From assembly GCF_021864535.1 (NCBI RefSeq), contig NZ_JAKJIC010000003.1, forward strand, positions 62,001 to 126,000: DNA of 64,000 nt, given 5' to 3'. Source of the DNA: Oryzibacter oryziterrae (GTDB lineage: Bacteria > Pseudomonadota > Alphaproteobacteria > Rhizobiales > Pleomorphomonadaceae). The notes below the pieces were generated by a model. That model worked only from the letters and a program-made list of their open reading frames with translations. It was not told the DNA's origin and searched no databases. A program made the position numbers and the translations under genes. How positions within the stretch are numbered: position 1 is the first letter of the stretch; every line of letters starts with the position of its first letter. This document shows, piece after piece, positions 9,081 through 17,596 of the stretch.

Positions 9081-9924
9081 TTTCGGAGCGCTCCTGCCAC
9101 CGCGCCATCAGGGCTTCGAAACCCTGGATGTCCCGCGGCAGGGCGTCCTCGGCAGCAAGCAGTCCCAAGGCGCGCGCTTTCAGGCCAAGCTCGGTCAGAA
9201 GCGGCGGCCGCAGGTGCGCCTCTTCCAGCAGCGCGCGATTGCTGAGGATGGTCTCCGCTGGCCCCTCTGCCATCACGCGGCCGTCGCTGAACAGTGCCAC
9301 GTCGTCGGCAAGGCGCAGCGCCAGATCCACGTCATGGGTGGAGAACACCAGCGTCATGCCCGCCTCGGCCATGCGGTCGAGCAGGGCGATCAGATGCATG
9401 GAGGCCGCGTGGTCGAGGCCGGCGGTGGGTTCGTCCAGCAGCAGCACGTCCGGACGCATGGCGATGGCGCCGGCGATGGCCACGCGCTTTTTCTGCCCGC
9501 CCGAGAGCATGTGCGTGGCCCGATCCCTGAGGTCGCCGATCTTCAGGACCTCGAGCGCCTCGTTCACCCGGTTCCGCGTCTCGTCGTCCGAGAGGCCCAG
9601 ATTGAGCGGGCCGAAGGAAATGTCTTCGGCCACAGTGGCGGCAAACAGCTGGTCGTCTGGGTCCTGCAGCACCAGTGCCACGCGGCGGCGCCAGTCGCTC
9701 AGGCCCTTGCGCGAGTAGCTGCCCGGCTCGCCGGCCACCAGCACCCGGCCGCTGTCCGGCTGGAGCGTGCCGTTGAGGTGCAGGAACAGCGTCGACTTGC
9801 CGGCGCCATTCGGGCCCAGGATGGCAAGCCGCCGCCCCCTGGCGATGGACAGGCTCAACCCCTTCAGTGCCGGCACCCCACCGGCAAAGGTGTAGGTGAG
9901 ATTTTCGGCCACAAGTGCGGTCAT
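9070..9924 (-). CDS. cbiO: ECF transporter ATPase (cobalt set)
   Basis: 284 residues. ABC ATPase with Walker A GPNGAGKST, Q-loop VLQDPDDQLF, signature LSGGQKKRVAIAG, Walker B LLLDEPTAGLDH and H-loop STHDVDLA. A C-terminal extension of about 60 residues follows the core. The start ATG at 9924 overlaps the stop of cbiQ (ATGA). It is last in the cbiMNQO operon led by a cobalamin riboswitch. Confidence 0.92.
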   Translation of the reverse strand: MTALVAENLTYTFAGGVPALKGLSLSIARGRRLAILGPNGAGKSTLFLHLNGTLQPDSGRVLVAGEPGSYSRKGLSDWRRRVALVLQDPDDQLFAATVAEDISFGPLNLGLSDDETRNRVNEALEVLKIGDLRDRATHMLSGGQKKRVAIAGAIAMRPDVLLLDEPTAGLDHAASMHLIALLDRMAEAGMTLVFSTHDVDLALRLADDVALFSDGRVMAEGPAETILSNRALLEEAHLRPPLLTELGLKARALGLLAAEDALPRDIQGFEALMARWQERSEIRS

Positions 9925-10658
9925 GAAAAATGCACTCCCGCTGCGGCCACCAGGGCCTCCAGCGCCAGGATGAAGATCAGGACCGACGGCGACGCCTTCG
10001 GGCTGTCGCTCAGCACGCGCATTTCCCCGTCCCAGCCGCGCGCAGCCAATCCCGTTTCGAGCCGTCGCGCCCGATCCAGCGTGCGCGGCAGCAGGTTGGC
10101 CACCAGAAGGCCCAGCGATACCAGCCAGCGTCGGCGGGTCGCTCGCCCGAGGCGGGCGTCCTGCGCGTGGCTCATGGCGGCGGCCTGATCGGCGACCAGG
10201 AAGACGAAGCGATAGGTGAGCAGCGCGATGTCGACGATCTCGCGCGGCAGCCCCAAGCGCCTCAGCCCGGCCAGCATGTCGCTGACGGGCGTGGTCAGCG
10301 CCAGGAACAGCAGGCAGGTGAGAGCCGCCAGCGAGCGGATCGCCAGATGCAAGGCCACCGGCACGCCGGCCGGCGCGAAGGCAATCCCCCCGGAGCTGAC
10401 GCTGACCAGCAGCGTTGCGGCCCCGGTCGCCAGAAAGCCCATGGGCGCCAGGGCCGTCATCAGCCACAGCCGGAACGGCACGCGAGCGCCGATGAAGGTG
10501 ACGGCCAGCATGATCGCCCCCACGGCCCAGGCACCCGCCCCGGGCGGCAAGCCGACAGCAAGGGCGAGCATGCCGATGCTGAGGGTTGCCTTTTCGCCAA
10601 GCGGTCGCTTGCGCCAGGGATTGAGTGCCGCCGCCCGATCGATTGTCGAGGCGGCCAT
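9921..10658 (-). CDS. cbiQ: ECF transporter transmembrane protein (cobalt set)
   Basis: 245 residues from ATG 10658, which follows the cbiN stop by one base. T-component with repeated hydrophobic segments (LSIGMLALAVGLPPGAGA, IRSLAALTCLLFLALTT) and the coupling helices around LRRLGLPREIVDIALL and ETGLAARGWDGE (Ala-Arg-Gly motif). It is clearly divergent from the nickel-set paralog, so the two operons are not a recent tandem copy. Confidence 0.9.
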   Translation of the reverse strand: MAASTIDRAAALNPWRKRPLGEKATLSIGMLALAVGLPPGAGAWAVGAIMLAVTFIGARVPFRLWLMTALAPMGFLATGAATLLVSVSSGGIAFAPAGVPVALHLAIRSLAALTCLLFLALTTPVSDMLAGLRRLGLPREIVDIALLTYRFVFLVADQAAAMSHAQDARLGRATRRRWLVSLGLLVANLLPRTLDRARRLETGLAARGWDGEMRVLSDSPKASPSVLIFILALEALVAAAGVHFS

Positions 10659-10659
10659 C

Positions 10660-10974
10660 TCACTTGACCGTGCGGCGCGTGTCCGAGGGGCTGCGGTCGG
10701 CGTCCTGGTCCTTGGTCTGACCATGTCGTCGGCCGATCACATAGCCGATCACGCCGGCGCCGAGGGCTGCCTGCAGGGCGAACAGCAGGCTCTCGATTTC
10801 CGAGCTCGGCGGCCGCCACAGGGGCGTGAACCAGGGCTGATAGCCCGGCTGCGATTTTTCAATCACCTGGCTTGCCTGATCGTCCGTGCCGGAGAACTCT
10901 CCGCCCATCATCAGGGGGATGACAACGATCAGCACCACGGCCCCGAGAAGCCAGAAGGAACGATGTGCGGCCAT
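10660..10974 (-). CDS. cbiN: Cobalt ECF transporter accessory protein CbiN
   Basis: 104 residues with two membrane helices (LLGAVVLIVVIPLMMG near the start; FALQAALGAGVIGYVIG near residue 75) joined by a periplasmic loop ending in EIESLLFALQ. CbiN assists metal loading of CbiM. A stand-alone cbiN is typical of cobalt systems. It overlaps cbiM by one base and cbiQ starts one base after it. Confidence 0.88.
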   Translation of the reverse strand: MAAHRSFWLLGAVVLIVVIPLMMGGEFSGTDDQASQVIEKSQPGYQPWFTPLWRPPSSEIESLLFALQAALGAGVIGYVIGRRHGQTKDQDADRSPSDTRRTVK

Positions 10975-11642
10975 CAGCGCGTCTCCCCTGCAAGGAAGCC
11001 GACCTTGTCGGCGCCGGACGTCTTGCCGGCCAGAGCGTCGATGACGACCACGGTCAGCAGGCCTTCGGCAATGGCGAGGGGGATCTGGGTGATGGCGAAC
11101 ACGCCGCAGAATTTCAGGGCGGCACCGACATAGCCGCTCACCGGGTCGGGATAGGCGAGGGCCAGTTGCACCGACGTGGTCATGTAGGTGGCAAGATCAC
11201 CCAGCGACGCGGCGAGGAACACCGAAACCGCTGCGGGCAATCCCGCCTTGCCGCCCAGGCGCCACAGGCCGTAGCTGACCCAGGGGCCGACGATCGCCAT
11301 GGAAAACGTGTTGGCGCCCAGCGTGGTCAGTCCGCCATGGGCCAGCAGCAGCGCCTGGAACAGCAGCACGATGACGCCGAGCACGGCCATCACCGAGGGG
11401 CCGAAGACCACGGCCCCGAGACCGGTGCCGGTCGGGTGCGAACAGGAGCCGGTGACACTCGGCATCTTCAGCGCGGAGAGCACGAAAGTGAAGGCGCCGG
11501 AGGCTGCCAGCGTCATGCGCGCCTGCGGGCGTTCGGCCACGATCTTGCGGATCCGGATTGCGCCGGCGATCACAAAGGGGGCGGATACGGCAAACCAGCC
11601 GGCGCAATGGGCCGCGGGCAGGTACCCTTCCATGATATGCAT
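10974..11642 (-). CDS. cbiM: Cobalt ECF transporter substrate-capture protein CbiM
   Basis: 222 residues from ATG 11642 (MHIMEGYLP), chosen because the Met-His N-terminus is the conserved metal site. About six membrane helices; conserved [13 protein letters not shown] and [19 protein letters not shown]. The spacing to AAAGG upstream is eight bases. First gene of cbiMNQO. The cobalamin riboswitch upstream indicates cobalt supply for B12 synthesis. Confidence 0.92.
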   Translation of the reverse strand: MHIMEGYLPAAHCAGWFAVSAPFVIAGAIRIRKIVAERPQARMTLAASGAFTFVLSALKMPSVTGSCSHPTGTGLGAVVFGPSVMAVLGVIVLLFQALLLAHGGLTTLGANTFSMAIVGPWVSYGLWRLGGKAGLPAAVSVFLAASLGDLATYMTTSVQLALAYPDPVSGYVGAALKFCGVFAITQIPLAIAEGLLTVVVIDALAGKTSGADKVGFLAGETR

Positions 11643-11724
11643 CAGTAGAACCTTTCCACATGCAACGTGTCGCGATGTTTTGCTCCGGGGCACCCCGCCC
11701 GGGCTTTGTCACGCACACACCGTC

Positions 11725-11935
11725 GATGGCAGGTCTCCTGACTCACGGATCACGGGATGCTGGTCACCTTCCCGGCTCAAGTCTGCCCCTCGTGGAAAGA
11801 AGAGGCACCGCCAGTGGCTTTTCGACCAGTTCCTAGCCGCTCACAGTTGCGGGGGCAGTCACGGATTTGGTCCCTCATCGGTCCCGCACCGTGTTCCCTG
11901 TTAGTCCCTGTAACGGGAACCATCGCCACCCATTA
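11725..11935 (-). ncRNA. Cobalamin riboswitch
   Basis: Read on the minus strand, the leader of cbiM contains the conserved core GACTGCCCCCGCAACTGT and, further 3', the B12-box AGTCAGGAGACCTGCC. Paired segments between them (GGTGACCAGC, CCACGAGGGG) fit the cobalamin riboswitch architecture. Adenosylcobalamin binding would reduce expression of cbiMNQO. The limits are approximate. Confidence 0.93.
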
Positions 11936-12145
11936 TTCCGATGCCGCCGCGGGCGTCAAGGTGCAGCTGCAATAATTGCGAGCTGGTCGCAACTGGTGCC
12001 CGGACCTCGGGAGTGATGCGTCCGCAGCGAAGGCCTTGGCACAATTGGCGATTTTCCAACCTCGATCGCACGCCCGTGCACCGCCGCCATCCGCGTCGCC
12101 GGTATTTCCGCCGTTGGCCCGGTCGTGGCGGACATGCCGCCGCGT

Positions 12146-13474
12146 TCAGGCCGGCGATTGTCGGTCGCTGGTCGACGTGCTGGCGTGCGGCACCAGGAGA
12201 TCGGCCAGTTGATGATAGAGGCCGTCCTTGCAGACCCATCTGGCCGTCGCCTGGGCGATCAGAGCCGTCAGCATCAGCGGCAGCAGCATGCCGTGATTCT
12301 CTGTCATCTCGGCGACGATGACGAAGGAGGTGATGGGGGCCTGGATGACGCCGGTCAGATAGGCGGCCATTCCGAGCAGGGCGACCGAACCGATCGTCTC
12401 GATGTTCAGGACATGGGCGATATCGACCCCGAGGCCCGCCCCGACAGAGAGCGACGGGGAGAAGACGCCGCCGGGGATGCCGCTCACCGCCGACGCCAGC
12501 GTTGCCACGAACTTCGCCGGGCCATACCAGAGGCTCAGCTGCGGATTGACGGCATGCAGCGCGTCGCGCGATTGCTCATAGCCGGTGCCGGCCAGTTCCA
12601 CGCCGCACAGCAGCGCCAACCCCGCCACCAGCAGGCCGAGCAGCGCGGCGGTGATGATGGGATGCGCCTTGATCCAGAGGCCGGGACGTCCCGGCAGGCC
12701 TCGGGCGACAGCCACATTGCAGCGCGCGAACAGGCCGCCCATGAGGCCTCCGATCGCGCCCGTCACCGGAACCGCCAGCCATTGCGTGCCGCTGGCCATG
12801 TGCAGATAGGATGATCCGAAATAGGTGTAGTCGCCTGTCAGGGCCTGGGCGGTCAGACCGCCGACAATGATGGCGGCAATGACGAGACCGCTGGCGCGGA
12901 TCTCGAAGGAGCGGCTCATTTCCTCGATGGCGAAGACGATGCCGGCCAGCGGGGTATTGAACGCGGCGGCGACGCCCGCTGCCGACCCGGCCAGCAGAAA
13001 GCCGGATTGCCGGCTCGGCGCCAGCCGTCCCACGGCCTGCATGATGGCGGCTCCGACCTGCACCGTCGGTCCCTCGCGTCCCGTCGAGGCGCCGCAGAGG
13101 AGACCGAAGAGCAGCAGTCCGATCTTGCCCGCCGCAATGCGGATCGACACGAGGTGGTGGCGAGAGTGCCCTGCAGGGAGCCGGCGTGCGGCGATCACCT
13201 GCGGGATGCCGGATCCTTGCGAACCGGGGAAGCAGGTGCGGGCCACATGGACAGCGGCGGCAAAGCCAAGCGGCGTCACAAGGAGCCCCGCATAAGGGCT
13301 GATCGACAGCATCCAGCGGTAGGCCGCTTGCGCCTGATCGGCGAGTCTTGCCACCAGGATCGCCACAGCGCCCACCAGAATTCCGCCGATGACGAACAGC
13401 GCCCGCTGCTGCAGTCGCCAGGCGCCCAATCTCGAGAAGCGATAGTAGACTTGCCGTTTGCGAAAGCGCGTCAT
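12146..13474 (-). CDS. CLC-family chloride/proton antiporter
   Basis: 442 residues from ATG 13474; in-frame codons upstream would add about 23 residues. CLC motifs in order: GSGIPQ, GREGPTVQ (the gating Glu), FAIEEM (internal proton Glu), and GGVFSPSL. The C-terminal segment SFVIVAEMTENHGMLLPLM matches the exchanger E. coli ClcA. No CBS domains. Retention of both glutamates argues for an H+/Cl- exchanger rather than a channel. It stands alone between the metal transporters and xoxF. Confidence 0.92.
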   Translation of the reverse strand: MTRFRKRQVYYRFSRLGAWRLQQRALFVIGGILVGAVAILVARLADQAQAAYRWMLSISPYAGLLVTPLGFAAAVHVARTCFPGSQGSGIPQVIAARRLPAGHSRHHLVSIRIAAGKIGLLLFGLLCGASTGREGPTVQVGAAIMQAVGRLAPSRQSGFLLAGSAAGVAAAFNTPLAGIVFAIEEMSRSFEIRASGLVIAAIIVGGLTAQALTGDYTYFGSSYLHMASGTQWLAVPVTGAIGGLMGGLFARCNVAVARGLPGRPGLWIKAHPIITAALLGLLVAGLALLCGVELAGTGYEQSRDALHAVNPQLSLWYGPAKFVATLASAVSGIPGGVFSPSLSVGAGLGVDIAHVLNIETIGSVALLGMAAYLTGVIQAPITSFVIVAEMTENHGMLLPLMLTALIAQATARWVCKDGLYHQLADLLVPHASTSTSDRQSPA

Positions 13475-13655
13475 GAGGGGCTCGATGGGCTGGCGTCCTG
13501 GTGCGCAACAGATCTCGTCCCGCAGCGGCGGCGATCGCACCACACGTGCTCCTGCGCCCGTGAGCGCGGGCTTGTCAATCGCGCCCGGGCCGGCTTGCCG
13601 CCCGATGGCGACATTGTGATCGGCCGTTTACAGCACATCACACCGCGAAGCCGCG

Positions 13656-13955
13656 TCATCCGATCCAGCGTTCCGGCACGGCCAGCACCCGCGCCAGTGC
13701 GGTCAGCGTCTCCGCCGAGCAGCCCTTGGCGCCGCTCTCGATCTCCGACAGATAGCCTCGCGCAATTCCCACCTTCTCGGTGAGATCCACCTGCGTCAGC
13801 CCGCGCCACAGCCGCACGGCGCGCGGCCGGCTGTTGCTCTTGAGGAGCAAGGCACTTGCTTCGGCGGGCAGGACCACGTCGCCGCCTTCGGCAAACTCCC
13901 GCTTGTGCGCGTCATAGAGGGCGACGTCCCTCGACTCTTCCAGCGGGGAAACCAC
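13656..13955 (-). CDS. XRE-family antitoxin-like HTH protein coupled to xoxF
   Basis: 99 residues from GTG 13955, which comes one base after the xoxF stop; the ribosome site GAAGTGAG lies across that stop, so translation is coupled. N-terminal part DVALYDAHKREFAEGGD..LPAEASALLL and HTH WRGLTQVDLTEKVGIARGYL, then EIESGAKG. This layout resembles HTH antitoxins that normally follow a RelE/HigB-type toxin; here the upstream gene is xoxF and no toxin is present. It could be an orphan antitoxin or a regulator of methanol oxidation. Confidence 0.75.
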   Translation of the reverse strand: MVSPLEESRDVALYDAHKREFAEGGDVVLPAEASALLLKSNSRPRAVRLWRGLTQVDLTEKVGIARGYLSEIESGAKGCSAETLTALARVLAVPERWIG

Positions 13956-13956
13956 C

Positions 13957-15753
13957 TCACTTCAACGCGAACACCGTCAGGACGCCACCCGCTGCGGTAT
14001 ATTTGCCAAGCCCCTCATAGGCGCCCACCGCGCCCGAGCCGTCAGCCGGATCTGTCAATCCCGCCGCGAGGCCGATGCCGGCCCAGCCACCGACACCCGA
14101 GAGCACGCCGACATATTGATGGCCGCGCCAGAACCAGGTGTTGACGTTGCCGACGATGCCCGAGGGCGTCTTGAACTTCCACAGATCCTCGCCGGTCCTG
14201 GCGTCCACCGCCTTCAGATAGCCGTCCAGCGTGCCATAGAAGACGAGTCCGCCGGCGGTGGCGAGCGCGCCGGACCAGACCGAGAAGGCTTCCGGCTTTT
14301 CCCAGATCACCTTGGCCTTGAGCGGGTCCCAGGCCATCAGCCCGCCCATGTGCGGGCTGGCCTTGTCCTGATAGAGCGTCAGCGTCGCACCCACATAGGG
14401 CTGGCCGGCGGTATAGTTCACGCGGAAGGGTTCTTGGTCCATGCAGACATGGGTGGTCGGTACGTAGAACAGGCCCGTCTCCGGCGAATAGGCCGTCGGC
14501 TGCTGGTTCTTGGCGCCGAGCGCGCTCGGGCAGATGCCCTCGTGCACCGTGTCCTCGCCATTGCCGTTGTCGTCGGTGGAATAGGCGGGGTCGAGCACGG
14601 GGCGGCCGAAACCGGCGCACTTGGGGTCCATGTCGATGGATTTGGCCCAGTTGACCGAGGGGTCGTAGGCGTCGGCCTTGAGCGGCATGCCGGTCTCGCG
14701 GTCGAGCAGATAGGCAAAGCCGTTGCGGTCGAAATGGCTGATCAGCTTGTGAGTCCGTCCGCCGATATCACGGTCGGTCAGCGTCAGTTCGTTGACGCCG
14801 TCATAGTCCCATTCGTCATGCGGCGTCATCTGGTAGACCCAGCGGGCCATGCCGGTGTCGGCGTCGCGGGCCATCAGCGCGTCGGTCCAGCGGTTGAGGC
14901 CGGGGCGCTGCACCGGGTTCCATGTGGCCGGGTTGCCGGTGCCGTAATAGATGAGGTTGAGGTCGGCGTCATAGGTCAGCCAGCCCCAGGTGCAGCCGCC
15001 ACCGATCTTCCATTGATCGCCGTCCCAGGTGGAGAGCGAGGAGTCCTTGCCGATCGGCTTGCCCAGCTCGGTCGTCTTGTCGGGATCGACCAGCATGTCC
15101 TGGTCGGGCCCTTCGGAATAGGCGCGCCAGATCAGCTTGCCGTCCTTCAGGCTGTAGGCCGTCAGGTGGCAGCGCGCGCCCATCTCGCCGCCGGCCATGC
15201 CGACGATCAGCTTGTCCTTCACCGGCAGCACGGCGCTGGTGCCGGTCTCGCCGAGATTGACGTCGCCATTCCTGACGGTCCAACGGACGTCACCGGTCTT
15301 GGCGTCGAGCGCCACCACGGTCATGTCGGCCTGCTGAAAGAAGATCATGCCCTCGGCATAGGACACGCCGCGATGCACGGTGTCGCAGCACATCACCTCG
15401 ATGGCCTTGGTGTCCTGCACCGGCTGGTATTTCCAGAGTATCGCGCCGTCGTGGTCGAGGTCGAGCGCATAGACCACGTTGGGGAAGGGCGTCGAGATAT
15501 ACATCACCCCGCCCACCACCAGCGGCCCGCCCTCGTGGCCGCGCAGCACGCCGGTGGAAAAGCTCCAGGCCGGCGTCAGCTGTCTGACCGTGTCGCGGTT
15601 GATCTCGGCGAGCTTGGAATAGCGCGTTCCCGCATAGTCGCCGAGCGGCGTCGCCCACTGGTCCGGATCCTTGATGCGCCCCATCAAGCTGTCATTGGCA
15701 AGCGCCGGGCAGAGCGCGAGGAAAAAGGCAAGGATGACGGCGACTATCGGCAT
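13957..15753 (-). CDS. xoxF: Lanthanide-dependent methanol dehydrogenase XoxF
   Basis: 598 residues; signal peptide at the start ([20 protein letters not shown]), so periplasmic. Quinoprotein eight-bladed propeller: vicinal disulfide [11 protein letters not shown]-pocket GARCHLTAY and [17 protein letters not shown] carries the catalytic Asp and, two residues on, the extra Asp that distinguishes lanthanide-type XoxF from Ca-type MxaF (which has Ala there). The C-terminal block [18 protein letters not shown] is typical of XoxF. It oxidises methanol to formaldehyde or formate. No xoxG cytochrome or xoxJ follows. The start was chosen from the signal peptide; GGGAGG is rather far (about 12 bases). 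Confidence 0.9.
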   Translation of the reverse strand: MPIVAVILAFFLALCPALANDSLMGRIKDPDQWATPLGDYAGTRYSKLAEINRDTVRQLTPAWSFSTGVLRGHEGGPLVVGGVMYISTPFPNVVYALDLDHDGAILWKYQPVQDTKAIEVMCCDTVHRGVSYAEGMIFFQQADMTVVALDAKTGDVRWTVRNGDVNLGETGTSAVLPVKDKLIVGMAGGEMGARCHLTAYSLKDGKLIWRAYSEGPDQDMLVDPDKTTELGKPIGKDSSLSTWDGDQWKIGGGCTWGWLTYDADLNLIYYGTGNPATWNPVQRPGLNRWTDALMARDADTGMARWVYQMTPHDEWDYDGVNELTLTDRDIGGRTHKLISHFDRNGFAYLLDRETGMPLKADAYDPSVNWAKSIDMDPKCAGFGRPVLDPAYSTDDNGNGEDTVHEGICPSALGAKNQQPTAYSPETGLFYVPTTHVCMDQEPFRVNYTAGQPYVGATLTLYQDKASPHMGGLMAWDPLKAKVIWEKPEAFSVWSGALATAGGLVFYGTLDGYLKAVDARTGEDLWKFKTPSGIVGNVNTWFWRGHQYVGVLSGVGGWAGIGLAAGLTDPADGSGAVGAYEGLGKYTAAGGVLTVFALK

Positions 15754-15886
15754 GATCGTGAGTATCCTCCCGGGGATTTGTCCGTGATATCGCGTAATTC
15801 CGGCCGAAGCCACTGCCGGCTGTGTCGCATCCGCCTGTGTGTCCGCAGCTCTTTGCCGCCCGGTCTGACAATCCTGTCCGAGCCCC

Positions 15887-15915
15887 TTCACACGGCCGGC
15901 AATCCATCCTATATG
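15887..15915 (+). promoter_or_regulatory. Probable ssrA promoter
   Basis: TTCACA (15887-15892), 17 bases, TATATG (15910-15915), a near-consensus sigma-70 pair placed about seven bases before the first paired segment of the tmRNA precursor. Confidence 0.55.
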
Positions 15916-15921
15916 TCCCCT

Positions 15922-16237
15922 GCCGGAGCAATCCGGCTATGGTGATAAACGGATCGCGAAATAAACCATTCGGACCCGGGGGCGGTACCCGGCGCCTCCA
16001 CCAAAGCCCTTCGGCGACGAAGGGTTTTGGCGGGGGCGAAATAGGATCGACGAGGGCGTAAAGGCGGCTCTTTCACTCGGCATTGTACCGCCGTTATCGG
16101 GCTAAACTTATAGTTGCCAATGACAACTATGCTCCGGTGGCCGTCGCCGCGTAATGCGGCGCCCGTACTGGGAATCAAGTCCTGAGGGGTAGCACTTTCA
16201 GGCGGGGTCCGGAGGCACCTGGCAACAGAAGCCTCCA
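15922..16237 (+). ncRNA. ssrA: tmRNA, circularly permuted two-piece form
   Basis: The acceptor piece comes first, ending CGGCGCCTCCACCA at 16003. An excised loop follows, then the coding piece from 16032 (GGGGGCGAAATAGGATCGAC). The acceptor stem GGGGGCG pairs with CGCCTCC across the loop. The tag frame 16116-16154 encodes ANDNYAPVAVAA then stop; AND at the start and VAA at the end suit SspB and ClpX recognition. A hairpin GGAGGC...GCCTCC closes the 3' end. This permuted order is characteristic of alphaproteobacteria. The gene rescues stalled ribosomes. Its 3' end is the integration site of the adjacent element. Confidence 0.95.
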
Positions 16238-16239
16238 CT
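16231..16239. repeat. attL core in the 3' end of ssrA
   Basis: GCCTCCACT, the right arm of the ssrA 3' hairpin, recurs at 26609-26617. The integrase gene begins 55 bases inside. The core is short, so limits are tentative. Confidence 0.55.
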
Positions 16240-16293
16240 CAATTTCATGCTCCATAAGCTATTGATATTCATGCGAAAGTGTTTCGCATTTTC

Positions 16294-17355
16294 TCAATGT
16301 TTTACAGTTCTGTTCTTGTTCTGCCCTTCGGACAGAGCAAGCAGCACGGCTTGCCCACCGGCCTTTCGGTCGGCATGGCGGCAGTAGCGTTCGACCATGG
16401 GAGGCGACATGCCAATCATGTCCGAGATCTGGGGGATGGAATATCCAGCCTGCCGAAGGCGAATCACCGCAACGGCGCGAAGGCCGTGCGGCACTGCTCC
16501 CTCAAGGGCTGGAAGCTTCTCGCGGGCTGCGTCGAATACCTTCCAAAGCTGATTTGTCGAGAACGGCCGTCCGTTGTCTTGCAGCAGGAAGGGACCAGGG
16601 CGTCGTTCCCATGACGCCATTTCAGCTTCCAATTCGGGAAAGATCGGGCACCAGGGGCGAACGCCGGTCTTCTTCTGGCGGAGTGCGAAGCCGCCCTCGT
16701 CGATGTCGGTCCAGCTCAAGCGAACAATGTCGCTGATGCGCTGGCCGGTGAAGCGCATCAGAACATAGGCGCGCCGAAGCGTGCCGGTGAAATTCTCATC
16801 GGCACATCGCAGCTGCTCCTGAGACCAGGGCTTGTGTCCTTCACCCGCCTCGAAGTGAACAACGCCGAGGGTCGGGTCGCGGTCCAGCAATTCGCGCGGC
16901 CCCATCGCCCAACGGCTCATGGAACGAAGCGCATCGAGCATACCGTTTGCCGTGCCCGGCTTTGCTGCAAGGCTGTCCATGAGGGCCTGAACATGAGAAG
17001 GGCGCAGGCCGCGAGCCGGCAGGTCGCCCCAAGCCCTTCGAACGATCGCCAGCGAGGAACGGTATTTTGCCTTGGTGCCCTCGCTGAGCTTGCGGGGGAG
17101 GACGGGCCATGCCGCTTCGTAAGCGTCGGCAAGCGCATTCATTGTGTCCGTTGCCACCGGACCCCCGAGCCCTTGCGCCTGCCTCACGGCATTCCAGAAC
17201 TCCGGCGACTGCGGGTTGTTCGGCAACCGGATACGCTCACCCGGGAACTTTGTGCCCCTTCCTTGCTGATAATAGAAATACTCCCGGGCGCGCGACACTA
17301 CGCGATGCACGCCGGGGGGCAGAGCGACGACGGCGTCCTTACGTCTGCGCGGCAT
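16294..17355 (-). CDS. int: Tyrosine-type integrase
   Basis: 353 residues. N-terminal arm-binding and core-binding parts, then the catalytic domain with the expected residues: Arg in RFTGQRISDIVRL, Lys in QKKTG, HGLRA (His-x-x-Arg), and the nucleophile Tyr in MVERYCRHADRK. GGGGGTG lies before ATG 17355. The gene overlaps alpA by 17 bases. It faces attL at the end of ssrA, as usual for tmRNA-integrating elements. Confidence 0.93.
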   Translation of the reverse strand: MPRRRKDAVVALPPGVHRVVSRAREYFYYQQGRGTKFPGERIRLPNNPQSPEFWNAVRQAQGLGGPVATDTMNALADAYEAAWPVLPRKLSEGTKAKYRSSLAIVRRAWGDLPARGLRPSHVQALMDSLAAKPGTANGMLDALRSMSRWAMGPRELLDRDPTLGVVHFEAGEGHKPWSQEQLRCADENFTGTLRRAYVLMRFTGQRISDIVRLSWTDIDEGGFALRQKKTGVRPWCPIFPELEAEMASWERRPGPFLLQDNGRPFSTNQLWKVFDAAREKLPALEGAVPHGLRAVAVIRLRQAGYSIPQISDMIGMSPPMVERYCRHADRKAGGQAVLLALSEGQNKNRTVKH

Positions 17356-17593
17356 TTTTCACCCCCAACATGAAAGGATCGATCGCCGCGCCGCCTGCAA
17401 CCGGTGCCAGCGAGTTCAGAGCCACCTGGACGTCAGTCCAGTTCCAGCGGACGCAACCTGAAGACAGGCGGAGCGGCTGCGGAAGCACGCCACGGCGGAC
17501 CATCTCGTGCACGGTCGTCTCCGACACGTCGAGTTCCCGCGCGAGTGTGGCAACAGACATGAAAGATGGCGGGCGGTCGAAGCGGTCGGCCAT
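17339..17593 (-). CDS. alpA: AlpA-like excisionase / HTH regulator
   Basis: 84 residues. Winged-helix HTH of the MerR/AlpA type: MSVATLARELDVSETTVHEM, then RRGVLPQPLRLSSGCVRW. The start ATG 17593 has GGAGGTG eight bases upstream and follows the portal stop by three bases. In P4-like elements and PICIs, AlpA-type proteins direct excision. Here it is read together with the integrase at the end of the capsid operon. Confidence 0.85.
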   Translation of the reverse strand: MADRFDRPPSFMSVATLARELDVSETTVHEMVRRGVLPQPLRLSSGCVRWNWTDVQVALNSLAPVAGGAAIDPFMLGVKNAAQT

Positions 17594-17596
17594 TCG

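Noticed and set aside
14116-15945. Long open frame on the plus strand opposite xoxF
   Set aside because: It is the complement of a high-GC gene; its product has no recognisable domain and xoxF is unambiguous.
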